Shown here: positions 48,236-59,989 of the stretch, in pieces | Layout: each line of letters opens with the position of its first letter | Numbering within the stretch: position 1 is the first letter of the stretch | Origin: Mytilus edulis | Lineage: Eukaryota > Mollusca > Bivalvia > Mytilida > Mytilidae | Reading direction: 5' to 3' | NCBI RefSeq assembly: GCF_963676685.1 | Contig: NC_092346.1 | Coordinates: 42,591,289-42,655,288 of the forward strand | DNA: 64,000 bases | Program-made: the position numbers and the translations under genes | The notes under the pieces: model-generated | Database searches by the model: none | Seen by the model: the letters and a program-made list of their open reading frames with translations, nothing else | Told to the model about the DNA's origin: nothing

Positions 48236-48788
48236 TTGTTTGTTAAAACCATTACAATTAACTTTAGCCATTTTCAAGCCAGACATTGTTTCTAGACCTC
48301 ATATTGTTCAACAAATTAAACAGATGATTCGAGATGATGGATTTTTTTTTGTAAAATCGACAACATGTTATCTTCCACGTTCAAAAGCCGAGGAATTCTA
48401 CAAGGAACATGATGGGAAGTTTTTTCATAATAGACTTGTTACTTTCATTTCAAGTGGTCATGTGAGTGCCCATATCTTAGCAAAACATGATGCAATTAAA
48501 TGCTGGAGGAAGTTAATGGGACCAACTAAAGTCCTGAAAACTGTTCATGAAGACCCACATTCGATACGTGGGAAATTTGGATTAACGGACACCAGGAATG
48601 CTACTCATGGTTCAGATTCGGAGGAGAGTGCTAAAAGAGAGATTAATTTCTTCTTTCCTGATTTTGATATTGAAGAATGGCATAGAACAGAAGAACAATA
48701 TTTTAGAGAAGGAAAAGTTAAATTTTGTGAAGATAAAGAAATACATGTTATAATTGCTGAAAATGAACATAAACTGAGTCATGAATAG
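48228..48788 (+). CDS. NME6: NME6, nucleoside diphosphate kinase 6 homologue (186 aa)
   Basis: The single-exon frame from ATG 48228 matches NME6 throughout: LTLAIFKPDIV (K17), FYKEHDGKFFHNRLVTFISSG, DAIKCWRKLMGPTKV, SIRGKFGLTDTRNATHGSDS with catalytic His127, then REINFFFPDF. NDP kinases move the gamma-phosphate between nucleotides through a phosphohistidine. NME6 is reported in mitochondria, and its own kinase activity is weak or debated. The ATG lies inside the last codons of the UQCC3-like frame: ATGCCTAA holds both the NME6 start and the upstream stop. No separate promoter or intron precedes it, so the two proteins probably share one mRNA. An R1 repeat starts within 10 bp of the stop. Confidence 0.93.
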   Translation: MPNCLLKPLQLTLAIFKPDIVSRPHIVQQIKQMIRDDGFFFVKSTTCYLPRSKAEEFYKEHDGKFFHNRLVTFISSGHVSAHILAKHDAIKCWRKLMGPTKVLKTVHEDPHSIRGKFGLTDTRNATHGSDSEESAKREINFFFPDFDIEEWHRTEEQYFREGKVKFCEDKEIHVIIAENEHKLSHE

Positions 48789-48792
48789 TAAT

Positions 48793-50775
48793 TATACGAC
48801 CGCAAATTTTGAAAAAATTTTCGTCGTATATTGCTATCACGTTGGCGTCTGCGTCGTCGTCGTCGTCGTCCGGCGTCCGAATACTTTTAGTTTTCGCACT
48901 CTAACTTTAGTAAAAGTGAATGGAAATCTATGAAATTTTAACACAAGGTTTATGACCACAAAAGGAAGGTTGGTATTGATTTTGGGATTTTTGGTCCCAA
49001 CATTTTAGGAATTAGGGGCCAAAAAGGGCCCAAATAAGCATTTTCTTGGTTTTCGCACTATAACTTTAGTTTAAGTTAATAGAAATCTATGAAATTTTGA
49101 CACAAGGTTTATGACCACAAAAGAACGGTTGGGATTGATTTTGGGAGTTTTGGTCTCAACAGTTTAGGAATTAGGGGCCAAAAAAGGGCCCAAATAAGCA
49201 TTATTCTTGGTTTTCGCACAATAACATTAGTTTAAGTAAATAGAAATCAATGAAATTTAAACACAATGTTAATGACTACAAAAGGAAGGTTGGTATTGAT
49301 TTTGGGAGTTTAGGTCCCAACAGTTTAGGAATTAGGGGCCAAAAAGGGACCCAAATAAGCATTTTTCTTGGTTTTCGCACCATAACGTTAGTATAAGTAA
49401 ATAGAAATCTATGAAATTTAAACACAAGGTTTATGACCATAAAAGAAAGGTTGGGTTTGATTTTGGGAGTTTTGGTCCCAACATAATAAGGGGCCCAAAG
49501 GGTCCAAAATTAAACTTTTGTTTGATTTCATCAAAATTGAATAATTGGGGTTCTTTGATATGCTGAATCTAACTGTCATGACTGTGTATGTAGATTCTTA
49601 ACTTTTGGTCCCGTTTTCAAATTGGTCTACATTAAGGTCCAAAGGGTCCAAAATTAAACTTAGTTTGATTTTGACAAAAAATGAATCAGTTAGGTTCTTT
49701 GATATGCTGAATCTAAAAATGTACTTAGATTCTTGATTATTGGCCCAGTTTTCAAGTTGGTCCAAATCGGGGTCCAAAATTAAACTTTGTTTGATTTCAT
49801 CAAAAATTGAATAAATGGGGTTCTTTGATATTCCAAATCTAACTGTGTATGTAGATTCTTCATTTTTGGTCCTGTTTTCAAATTGGTCTACACTAAAGTC
49901 CAAAGGGTCCAAAATTAAACTTAGTCTGATTTTAACAAAAATTGAAATCTTGAAGTTCTTTGATATGCTGAATCCAAAAATGTACTTAGATTTTTTATTA
50001 TGGGCCCAGTTTTCAAGTTGGTCCAAATCAGGATCTAAAATTATTATATTAAGTATTGTGTAATAGCAAGTCTTTTCAATTGCACAGTATTGCGCAATGG
50101 CAAGAAATATCTAATTGCACAATATTGTGAAATATCAAATTTTTTTTTAATTAGAGTTATCTTTCTTTGTCCAGAATAGTAAGCAAGAAATATCTAATTG
50201 CAAAATATTGTGCAATAGCAAGATTTTTTTTTAATTGGAGTTATCTTTCTTTGTCCAGAATCAACTTAAATCTTTGTTATATACAATATACAATGTATAT
50301 TCACTTTTTACTACCAACTGATTAATTAAAATAATCTTTACCATTCAGTGATAACAAGCAGTTTTTTTACATCTTAATATTTTATGATGTATTTAAATGA
50401 GTAGTTATTGTTGCAAACTCCATTAGAAATTTTAATTGAGATTAGTTTTGGAATAAGGGAAAGGGGGATGTGATTAAAAAAATTGGGTTCAATTTTTCTC
50501 ATTTGAAATTTCATAAATAAAAAAGAAAATTTCTTCAAACATTTTTTTGAGAGGATTAATATTCAACAGCATAGTGAATTGCTCTAAGAGAAACAAAAAA
50601 TTTAAGTTCATTAGAACACATTCATTCTGTGTCAGAAACCTATGCTGTGTCAACTATTTAATCACAATCCAAATTTAGAGCTGAATCCAGCTTGAATGTT
50701 GTGTCCATACTTGCCCTAACCGTTCAGGGTTCAACCTCTGCGGTCGTATAAAGCTACGCCCTGCGGAGCATCTGG
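48793..50775 (+). repeat. R1 interspersed repeat, about 2 kb, with two internal tandem arrays
   Basis: It begins TATACGACCGCAAATTTTG and ends TGCGGTCGTATAAAGCTACG...GAGCATCTGG; TATACGACCGCA and its inverse mark both ends. After a CGTCGTCGTCGTCGTCC tract come about four units of roughly 155 bp (GGTTTATGACCACAAAAGG, GGAATTAGGGGCCAAAAAGG), 48900-49500. Units of about 110-130 bp with TCCAAAATTAAACTT and TTGATATGCTGAATC follow. It is noncoding and forms the immediate 3' flank of NME6. Confidence 0.8.
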
Positions 50776-52440
50776 TTGAAAGTTACATCAAAGTGAAAAA
50801 AATGTACAATTTTCTGTCCACCATTGTCCACAGATAACTATATACAATTACTTTCAAACAATTACTTGTTATATTTCTTTCAAATACATTTATATACTGC
50901 AGTTTGAAAAAGCTGATTTGTACATTTCTTGCTGATTATATTTGGTCAATTATAATGTTATACTACAAAAATAACTTTATATATAATACATGTACATGTG
51001 TATTGTTCAGTTTGTGGATTTTCTTCAGGGAATTACTTGTTATGTTTAATAGACACATTTATTTTATATGTGCTATTTTTGTTTTGTGCTTTAAGTAGAG
51101 GGTTAGCTGTTTCTAGTTTTCTTTCTGATTATGTATTTTTCAAACAAATATGTTTTAATGGTTTGCAACTCAAATCCTACAATTTCAATAATCTTTCACC
51201 TTAAACATGTTCAAAAATACACCTATCTCTCATTTTAAAGAAATTGTTTTTTGAAAAGAAATATTTTTATAGATTTATTTGAAACAAACTTCTTCGATTA
51301 ATCATGATTGTCTTGAAATAACTTTTAATATGATTAATAATGCTGATGATGATTATGTACATTAATAAAATCATTGGGTTTTTGATTAAACATAATTCAT
51401 ATTTGTTGTCTTTTCTTGATATCTTCATGAATATATGTGTACATTTGTGTTCTTTTTTGTTTGAAAGGTAAATGATTAATTTATATACATTTTATTCAGC
51501 TCACCTGACCCATATTAAAAAGGGAGGTCATTTTATAAGATGAAGCAAGAAACAAAAAAATGGAAACAACTTGAACACACCATTCAATAATACATGTACA
51601 TCATTATCAGGTGCTATATTTCTATAAGTCTTTGTACAATGTATTTTCTTTAAAGATTTGTGATTTTGTTTTGAAAATATTCAGGATAAAGTTTTCCCAA
51701 ATATAATTGCTCACGAAAAATATCCAAAAAATATACATAGTATTACTATACAATGCTATATGAATGCTTTCTATTACATTGTGACAAGGGAGATAATTTT
51801 CCCACATAAAAAAAAATGATGCAAGTTTGGGAAGAAGAACATGATCTAGCAATTAGAGGATGCTATAATTTTGTATCAAATTGTTACAAGAGATAACTGT
51901 ATTGTGAAATAGGAAAATCCACAGAGTTTGTTATGTATAATATAATGACAAGGGGAAATAATCAACACAAAACTGAATATGAAATGGGAGGTAATCAACA
52001 TAAAATTAATATGACAAGAATGGAGATTGAGATGCTAGTAAATGAAATTACAGATCACTTGATTTTGGACTTACCAACTTATAATAAAGCTACCCTATTT
52101 GGTTTTATGTAAAACAAATGTATATAATTCAGTACAATTTGACAAGCACATGTGTTCATTGTCTAGATTTCACAGAATAGCATGCCATTGTATATTTGTA
52201 AATGCTATTGTTATATTATTATACATTAAACAGATAATAATGATCACAAAAAAGTCCTGGACAGTTCAAGAGACAACATCAATGACCAACATATCCAAAG
52301 CAGACATAAAAATGAAGACAATAATATTAACAGTGTTCAGATAACCTGACTTGTTACAGATACAAAATTATTCAACATATTACCTACCCCTTTTGGCTAT
52401 TGAGAACATTGTATCAAGAATAAAATTATTTGGTGTATTG
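50776..52440. other. AT-rich stretch, no gene seen
   Basis: This is possibly the remaining NME6 3' region. I see no exon-like frame, terminal inverted repeat or array. Confidence 0.4.
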
Positions 52441-52444
52441 ATGA

Positions 52445-52790
52445 ATCATGACAAGTTACAGATCAAGTTCCAATTTTGTTGCAGTCTGATGATTTTGTGC
52501 AGAGTTATGGTTCTTTGATTAAGAAAATTCCTTAAAATAATCAGTTTAGTGCACTTTTTTTTGTCATTGAAGATATTGATATGAAAATTGGTCATAGTTT
52601 TATCATGACAAGTTACAGATCATGTTTGAATTGTGTTCAGGTCTGATTATTTTGTGTGCAGAGTAATGGTCATTGGACTGGAAAATTCACTAAAAATAAT
52701 CAGTTTTCAAAAGATATTGACTTGATATTTGTTATATATTACACCATGACAAGTTATAGAGCAAGTTAGAATTTTGTCCCAATACAATGA
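52445..52790 (+). repeat. R10 tandem repeat, about 2.5 units of ~170 bp
   Basis: CATGACAAGTTACAGATCA recurs near 52448 and 52612, with a diverged third near 52746. AAAATAATCAGTTT and GTCTGATxATTTTGTG lie at matching offsets. Confidence 0.65.
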
Positions 52791-53244
52791 ATTGTTACCG
52801 TTAGGGAACTATGTATTACTCACAGAATGTTTGTTTGTTTTTACCTTTCTTATTTCTATGCTTACCTTTCTGGAAGTCTTTTCTTATTTTTTGTTCCTTC
52901 TTGCAGTGGTGTTGTCTAGTCTTTTTCAACATTACTGGTATCTGCTCTCACTTTTTCCGTTTTTAGTTTAGCACTTCTAAATCATGAATCAATATCAGCA
53001 ATTTAAAAGCACATTGATTTACGTTTTCGAAGACAGCTTCAATTATTGACCTATGAACTTGGGTTGAACAATTCAAGACATTTTTTTTCAAAGGCAATTT
53101 TTTCCTGGCTTCAACACACTAAGGTTTGCTGTTTTCGGCAAAGGCATGAACAAATTGTTAAAATTTGTGATTAAAATCATTGTCAGTTTAAGGGAAAACA
53201 CTTATGATTAAACTTGATATTTGGTATGAATTTGTACAAATGTA

Positions 53245-54372
53245 TTAACATTAGTACAATAGTGCACACACTTAAATGTCTCACCTTCTTTACTAACCAT
53301 TGATATTATGTTGATAGTCCTAAATATAAAGCTTTACTACAACTATCACATAAACTTAACCTGATCCAAGAAAATGAGGTCAAGGTCATATAAACCAAAC
53401 AAGAAAAACTTGTTAACCTTACAATCATTCAATACACTTAATTTAGTTGACATATATTGTTATAAATAGTTTCTCAGAAAGAGACTAAACCAAGAAAACT
53501 AAACATTGACCAATGTACCATGAAAATGAGGTCAAAAGGTCAAATGAACCATACTAGATATGAACTGCTTACAATCCTACCATACAACAAATATAGTTGA
53601 CCTATTGCTTATATTTGAACGAAAAATGACCAAAACACAAAAACTAAACACTGAGCAATGAACCCTAAAAATGAGGTCACGGTTAAATAAACCTTCAAGA
53701 CTGACATAAACATCGTAAAATACTTCCATACACCTAATGTAGTTGACCTATTGCACTTTCTAGTACTATTGGACAAAAAACCCACCACAGTTCAAAAACT
53801 TTTGACCACTGAATCATTAAAATGAGGTCATGGTCGGATGACACCTACCAGTTGAGCATATTTTTTACACCAACCATAGTATAAGAAAAACAGATTAAAA
53901 CACTAAAACTTAACTATAACCACTGAACCATGAAAATGAGGTCAAGATCAGATGACACCTACCAGTTGGACATTTACATCGTTCAATCCTCCCATACACC
54001 AAATATAATAGAACTAAACCTTGTTCACTGATCTATGAAATGAGGTTGAGGTTAAGTGAAAGCTGTCCGACAGGCATCAGGACCTTGCAGGGTACTCACA
54101 TACCAAATATAGTTATCCTATAACTCATAATAAGAGAGAAATTAATATTACAAAATATAACTTTTTTTTCAAGTAGTCACTGTACAATAGAAATGATGTC
54201 AAGGTCAATGAACATGTTACACTAAAACTTCTTAACATAAGGCATCTATATACAAAGAACAAAACATCCAGGTCCTACACCTTCTAAAATATAAAGCTTT
54301 TAAGAAGTAAGCTAACACTGCGCTGTTGGATCACTATCCCCATGTCAAGCCTTCAGCAACAAAAGTTTTCAT
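53245..54372 (-). repeat. R2 interspersed repeat, near full length
   Basis: This is the reverse complement of 27490-28735. It runs from GTGCACACACTTAAATGTCTC to ATCACTATCCCCATGTCAAG...CAACAAAAGTTTTC, with AATGAGGTCAAGGTC units between. It abuts the R4/retroelement block. Confidence 0.8.
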
Positions 54373-54822
54373 GTATATTTTTTAACCACATAAAATTGAG
54401 AAAGGAAATGGGGAATGTGTCAAAGCGACAACAACCCAACCATAGAGCAGACAACAGCCAAAGGCCATCAATGGGTCTTCAATATAGCGAGAAATTCCCG
54501 CACCTGGAGGCGTCCTTCAGCTGGCCCCTTAAAAAATATGTATACTAGTACAGTGATAATGGACGTCATACTGAACTCCGAATTACACACAAGAAACTCA
54601 AATTAAAAATCATACAAGACTAACAAAGGCCAGAGGCTCCTGACTTGGGACAGGCACAAAATTGCGGCCGGGTTAAACATGTTTATGAGATCTCAACCCT
54701 CCCCCTATACCTCTAGCCAATGTAGAAAAGTAAACGCATAACAATTCGCACATTAAAATTCAGTTCAAGAGAAGTACGAGTCCGATGTCAGAAGATGTAA
54801 CAAAAGAAAATAAATACAAGAG

Positions 54823-55662
54823 GCTGTCACAACGACAGCAAACCGGATTTATTAACATTTATTTGTGTCCTGGCAATATCACAAGAACCATTACTGATGA
54901 ATGGTGAAAGTGAAAATCGTCAATATCAAATTTGACCTCCATTTTGTCATCAGTATCAACATATTAAAATTTGAAAAGCTTAGATTGAATGGTTCATGAG
55001 TAAATGCAACAACGTGAATGGAAACGCCATTTTACGATCTTTCAAGAACCATAACTCCTAAACGGTAAAAGTCAAAATCGTCATTATTGAACTTGACCTC
55101 TATTTTGTCATCAGTAACAACATATTAAAATTTCAAAAGCTTTGGTTGAATGGTTCATGAGAAAATGCACGGACACGACGGGAAACACCATTTTTCAATC
55201 TTTCAAGAACCATATCTCCTGAACGGTAAAAGTCAAAATGGTCATTATTGAACTTGACCTCCATTTTGTCATCAGTAACAGCATATTAAAATTTCGGAAG
55301 CTTTGGTAGAACAGTTGATGCATAAATGCACGGACACGACTAGAAACTCCATTTTTCAATCTTTCAAGAACCATAACTCCTGAACGGTAAAAGTCAAAAT
55401 CGTCATTATTGAATTTGACCTCCATTCTGTCATTAGTAACAACATATTAAAATTTGGGAAGCTTTGGTACAACAGTTCATGTGTAAATGCACGGACACGA
55501 CTGGAAACTCCATTTTTCAATCTTTCAAGAACCATAACTCCTGAACGGTAAAAGTCAAAATCGCCATTATTGAACTTGACCTTTGTATAATTGTCAGTAA
55601 TAACATATCAAAATTTTTAAAGCTTTGGTTGAACGGTTCATGAGTTAATGCACGGACAACAT
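54823..55662 (-). repeat. R6 tandem array, about five units of ~155 bp
   Basis: Units share TTTCAAGAACCATAACTCCT, AACGGTAAAAGTCAAAATCG, TGACCTCCATTTTGTCATCA and AAATGCACGGACACGAC. An unduplicated leader (AAGAGGCTGTCACAACGACA...) precedes the units. Noncoding. Confidence 0.8.
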
Positions 55663-56115
55663 CTATATCCCCTTTTTAATAAGTCTGTTTAAAGGTTTTG
55701 TAAGCTTTTGAGGTGAATACTGACATTTTTGTTCTTTGTAAAGAATATTACCATAAAAGATTGGATGTGAAATACCTGAATGTATAAGATGTCTGCATGT
55801 TGAGTTATATTTGCGAATTATTTCCTTATACCGATGATAAAATTTAGTAAATGTTTTGAATAGTTCGTGATATAAAGCCTGGTGAAATAATTTTTCAGTA
55901 ATACATAAATTTCTCTCGCTAAAATCTAATACGTTGTTACATACACCAGCAAATTGTACAAGTTGAGATATATTAACACCATAAGATGGTGACAAGGGAA
56001 CATTACCATCTAAAAATGGATAATTAACAATAGGAAATGAAAAATCATCTCTTTTATCATAAATTTTTGTATTAAGCTTCCCGTTAATGATGTAGATACA
56101 CATATCTACATTCAT
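55663..56115 (-). pseudogene. Penelope-like reverse transcriptase C-terminal fragment
   Basis: About 150 codons match the C-terminal part of 58435-59742: KIYDKRDDFSFPIVNYPFLD, SERNLCITEKL and KFYHRYKEIIRKYNSTCRHL recur. A deletion is visible at FHQALYHELFKTF, and the frame ends at the R6 junction. The polymerase motifs are missing, so it is dead. Confidence 0.88.
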
Positions 56116-56653
56116 GGTCTCTTGACTTTGGAATATTTGTTGTTATTTAATTATAAGGTTTAAGTTTGTGATTTTTTTTAAAGGGAAACCACTTTAGTAA
56201 GTCAATGATTTTTGTATGTAGTTATAACAGCATTAGAAAATCTCATTTCCACTGTGTGTACTTGGTCCTCCATCCTCATTAATGGATCAGTAAATAGCAT
56301 AGTTGAGTGTGTTGCTTTTTGCACATGAGAGATTGGACCAAAGATCTGATCTGTGTTTTGTAAGCATTATGTATAACATTTAGAGGAGGAAAACTTAAAG
56401 TCAATAAAATTGAAATGAAAAAATTCTGCAAATATTCCCTTTGTAAAGGGGCATTACTTAGAAATTTGAAAGTGAAGCCACCCAAATTCAAACTTGAACT
56501 GTGTTTTGTGGTAAAAAGCATTGTGTACAAGTTTCAGAACATTTACTTGAGGCAAACTAGTTTTAGAGCGGAAACCAATTTTGGGAAGTATGGACTTACA
56601 GACAGCTATAAAGGGTAAAACTTAGTACCCCTCAGCTAAGGCATTTTTTTCTG

Positions 56654-56979
56654 TTACTGTGCCTAACCGATCACCTTTGGGGTATTATAATACCTACAGT
56701 GTTACCTGGATAAAAAATTGTCAACACAATTTGTCCATTTAAACTGTACAATAGGTTTTGTGAGAGATTATCAATAGGTGGTCATTTAACTGCCTGTAGA
56801 TTTTACCTGGTTGTTTTTTGCCCTAAATTTTTTTTTCAGGTAGTTAAATGACCACCTATTGATAATCTCTCACAAAACCTATTGTACAGTTTAAATGGAC
56901 AAATTGTGTTGACAATTTTTTATCCAGGTAACACTGTAGGTATTATAATACCCCAAAGGTGATCGGTTAGGCACAGTAA
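56654..56979. mobile_element. Foldback element: two 143-bp arms around a 40-bp spacer
   Basis: The left arm (56654-56796) begins TTACTGTGCCTAACCGATCA and the right arm (56837-56979) is its inverse, ending TGATCGGTTAGGCACAGTAA. I see one mismatch (near the inner end, CTGCCTG against CTACCTG). It is noncoding. 56116-56653 contains no gene I can support. Confidence 0.88.
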
Positions 56980-57039
56980 AACTGATCTTGTTTTGTTGTT
57001 GATTGTAAAAGATAAGCAACAAGTGAAACTGCGAGCTAC

Positions 57040-57269
57040 TGCTCACTGATGATACCCCCGCCGCAAGTGGATAATATTAATAGTGTAAAAATATGCAAGT
57101 GTTCGGTAAACAGGAAGTTGTCGAGTGATGAATCTGAAAACGCATCACACGGTATAGCTGACTTATAAAAATCCTGAAACCAAATTTCAGAAATCCTTGT
57201 ATTGTAGTTCCTGAGAAAAATGTGACGAAAATTTTTAACTTGGTTATCATGTGTAAAATCATACAATTG
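57040..57269 (+). repeat. R5 repeat, left part, interrupted by the retroelement
   Basis: It starts CTACTGCTCACTGATGATACCCC and runs to GTGTAAAATCATACAA at the retroelement junction. The repeat resumes at 60383. Confidence 0.75.
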
Positions 57270-57270
57270 G

Positions 57271-59742
57271 ATTAAAAAATTACAGACAGTCTACCCTCTC
57301 GGTCTTAATGATAATATCATGGGAATTGGCAATATATCAAGAACCGATTCTGTTAACATTTTGGATATAGTTTCTAAAACTGTTCGTAAAAATCGTTCTC
57401 ATGGACGCAGAAAAAATCGCAATCAAAGAAAATTTCGGACCAACCATACAAATATTTCGGACCTAATTTCCATTTCAAAAAACAACGGCAGACATTATCT
57501 GTTAACCAAGCTTTGTTCTTTACCTATAAATAAATTAAATAAAATTTTAGAGGATTGCAACACAATTTCATATTACAGTCCTAAGTATGAAATTGTCCAA
57601 ATTATAATGGCATATTGTTATTCTAAACTGTTTCCAAAAATTGATCGACCTGAAGATCATAAAAAACATTTTATTAAAATAAAGTATGTCAATAAAGGTT
57701 TTGATTTTGTAAATATTGCCGGTATTTTTAACGACCATTCTGTTAAAGACCAAATTCCTGGATATTTTGATAATACTGAACTCCCTCTCATTTGTTATAT
57801 TTACAAGAAATCTACCCGAAAATATGTGTTTAATTATAGCCAATTGTGTAAAGATGTAAATATCACTGAAAATACACCTATGTCGTGTAATTGCAGTAAT
57901 TCAGAATACACCTATGGACCAATTTCCCATGTTATAACAGGAGACCTTAACATCGTTCGCGACCGAGAGTTAAAATCATTCCTCAGTAAAGGACCTAAAT
58001 ATCGTCCCCCGTCAACTATTAACTGGAATGAGTGTCGTAATATCATCAACGACTCACTCCGCGCCTACTGTTTGAAATGGGTAAAACGGGAAAAAGCTGA
58101 CAAAAAATCTTTGGACTCTTTTATTAATTCAGTAATGAAGATAGTTGATATTCGAATACAACATTTTAAAGAACATTTTACCCTCAACAAAAACTATAAA
58201 AACCCTATTTCGCGTATCAAAAATAAACTAACAGAACTAGCCAAGGAATTTGTTTTTGTCCCGGCTGATAAAGCTGCTAATAATATCATTATTGTTTGAC
58301 GTAAATTTTATATAGAGGTTCTGCAAAAGGAAATCACGAATTCACCAACATTCCAACTGACTTCATTTTCAGAAAACGACATCTGTAACAAACATAAACT
58401 TTTAGCTACTTCTTTACAAGCAGAACCAAACACAATGAAAGTCCCAACTATGTACTGGCTTCCGAAGCTGCACAAAAAACCTTACAAATATAGATTTATT
58501 TCATCTTCCAGCCATTGTTCAACTACTAAATTGTCTGTTTTACTTACTAGTACACTTGGTACAATAAAAAACCTGATAATAAATTGTTCAAATAAGGCCT
58601 TTGAAAATAGTGGAATTAATTACTTTTGGAGTGTCAAAAACTCGTTGGAAGTACTTGATAAATTGCATGCATATATTGGTGATTTTGAATCTGTTCAAAG
58701 TTTTGATTTTTCTACCCTATATACCACTTTGCCTCATATTCTTATTAAGAAAAAATTCACATCCCTAATTAACTGGGCATTTAAAAAGTCGGAATGCGAG
58801 TACATATGTTCAAACTCTTTTAGATCATTTTTTAGTAGCAATAAACAAAAGAACTATGTCAATTGGACATGCTTTGATACTATTTATGCACTTGAATTTT
58901 TACTTGATAACATTTTTGTTCGCTTTGGAGATTCCGTATATCGTCAAGTTATTGGAATTCCAATGGGGACTAACTGTGCACCACTTATTGCGGACCTGTT
59001 TTTGTATTGTTATGAGTTACAATTTATGACTAAAATTAGCAAAGACCCATCAAAACAACATTTGATACAAAAATTTAACAATACTTTTAGATATTTGGAT
59101 GATATATTGGCTCTAAATAATGACGACTTCAGTATGTATACTAAAGAAATTTATCCTGTAGAACTTACTTTAAATAAAGCTAATGATAACAATGACCACT
59201 GCCCTTTCCTCGATCTTGATATCTATATCATAAACGGGAAGCTTAATACAAAAATTTATGATAAAAGAGATGATTTTTCATTTCCTATTGTTAATTATCC
59301 ATTTTTAGATGGTGACGTTCCCTTGTCACCATCTTATGGTGTTTATATATCTCAACTTGTACGATTCGCTCGTGTATGTAACAATGTATTAGATTTTAGC
59401 GAGAGAAATTTATGTATTACTGAAAAATTATTACACCAGGGTTTTCGATATCACAAACTGGTCAAAACATTTACTAAATTTTATCACCGGTATAAGGAAA
59501 TAATTCGTAAATATAACTCAACATGCAGACATCTTATACGTTCAGGTATTTCACATCCAAAATTTTATGGAAATATTCTTTATAAAGCACAAAAATGTCA
59601 GTATTCTCCTCAGAAACTAACAAAACCTTTAAATAGACTTATTAAAAGGGGATATAGTTACGATACTGTTGTCAGGTCATTAAAGATTGCATATTTTGGC
59701 TTTAACATTGATTCACTGATAGGGTCTTTGCATCGGAACTAA
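57271..59742 (+). pseudogene. Penelope-like reverse transcriptase ORF with one in-frame stop
   Basis: One frame runs the whole length except for TGA at 58297-58299. The N-terminal part has a basic region, then NYSQLCKDVN, SCNCSNSEYTYGPISHVITG and FVPADKAANNI. After the stop come PTMYWLPKLHKKPYKYRFIS, motif A FDFSTLYTTLP, motif B IGIPMGTNCAPLIADLFLY and motif C FRYLDDI, so the catalytic aspartates are present. A conserved C-terminal region (DKRDDFSFPIVNYPF, FYHRYKEIIRKYNSTCRHL) ends at 59742. Domain order and motifs fit Penelope-like elements rather than LINEs. The single stop and missing 5' end suggest a fairly recent dead copy. Confidence 0.88.
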
Positions 59743-59989
59743 ACACATTTACTTCTAAAAAAACAGTTGTTGGCATGACACGGGTTATGTTCTTCTCATA
59801 TATTTTATGATAGTATGATACTAAACCCCTAACGGGAGGGATTGTACCTGATATTCATATGATGAAGACATAATCTTTCAATCAGTTTAATTGAGGTCTG
59901 GAGCTGGCATGTCAGTTAACTGCTAGTAGTCTGTTGTTATTTATGTATTATTGTCATTTTATTTATTTTCTTTTGTTACATCTTTTGAC

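Larger units (their letters stand above)
54386..56115 (-). mobile_element. Truncated Penelope-like retroelement copy with an inserted tandem array
   Basis: On the minus strand the order is reverse-transcriptase C-terminus (56115-55663), R6 tandem array (55662-54823), then the R4 tail (54822-54386) ending at the shared AAAATTGAG edge. This is the order seen in the longer copy at 57270-60382, except that R6 replaces the last part of the ORF and the spacer. It supports R4 as the retroelement tail. Confidence 0.7.

Noticed and set aside
49598-50063. Long frames on both strands within R1
   Set aside because: They are translations of tandem units (repeating ENWAHN/FSISKN-like strings), not genes.
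52774-52971. Hydrophobic 65-codon frame
   Set aside because: T-rich DNA gives a leucine/phenylalanine-rich translation; no start context or homologue.
54823-55662. CRISPR-like regular repeats
   Set aside because: Units are ~155-bp diverged tandem repeats with no unique spacers, in an animal genome.
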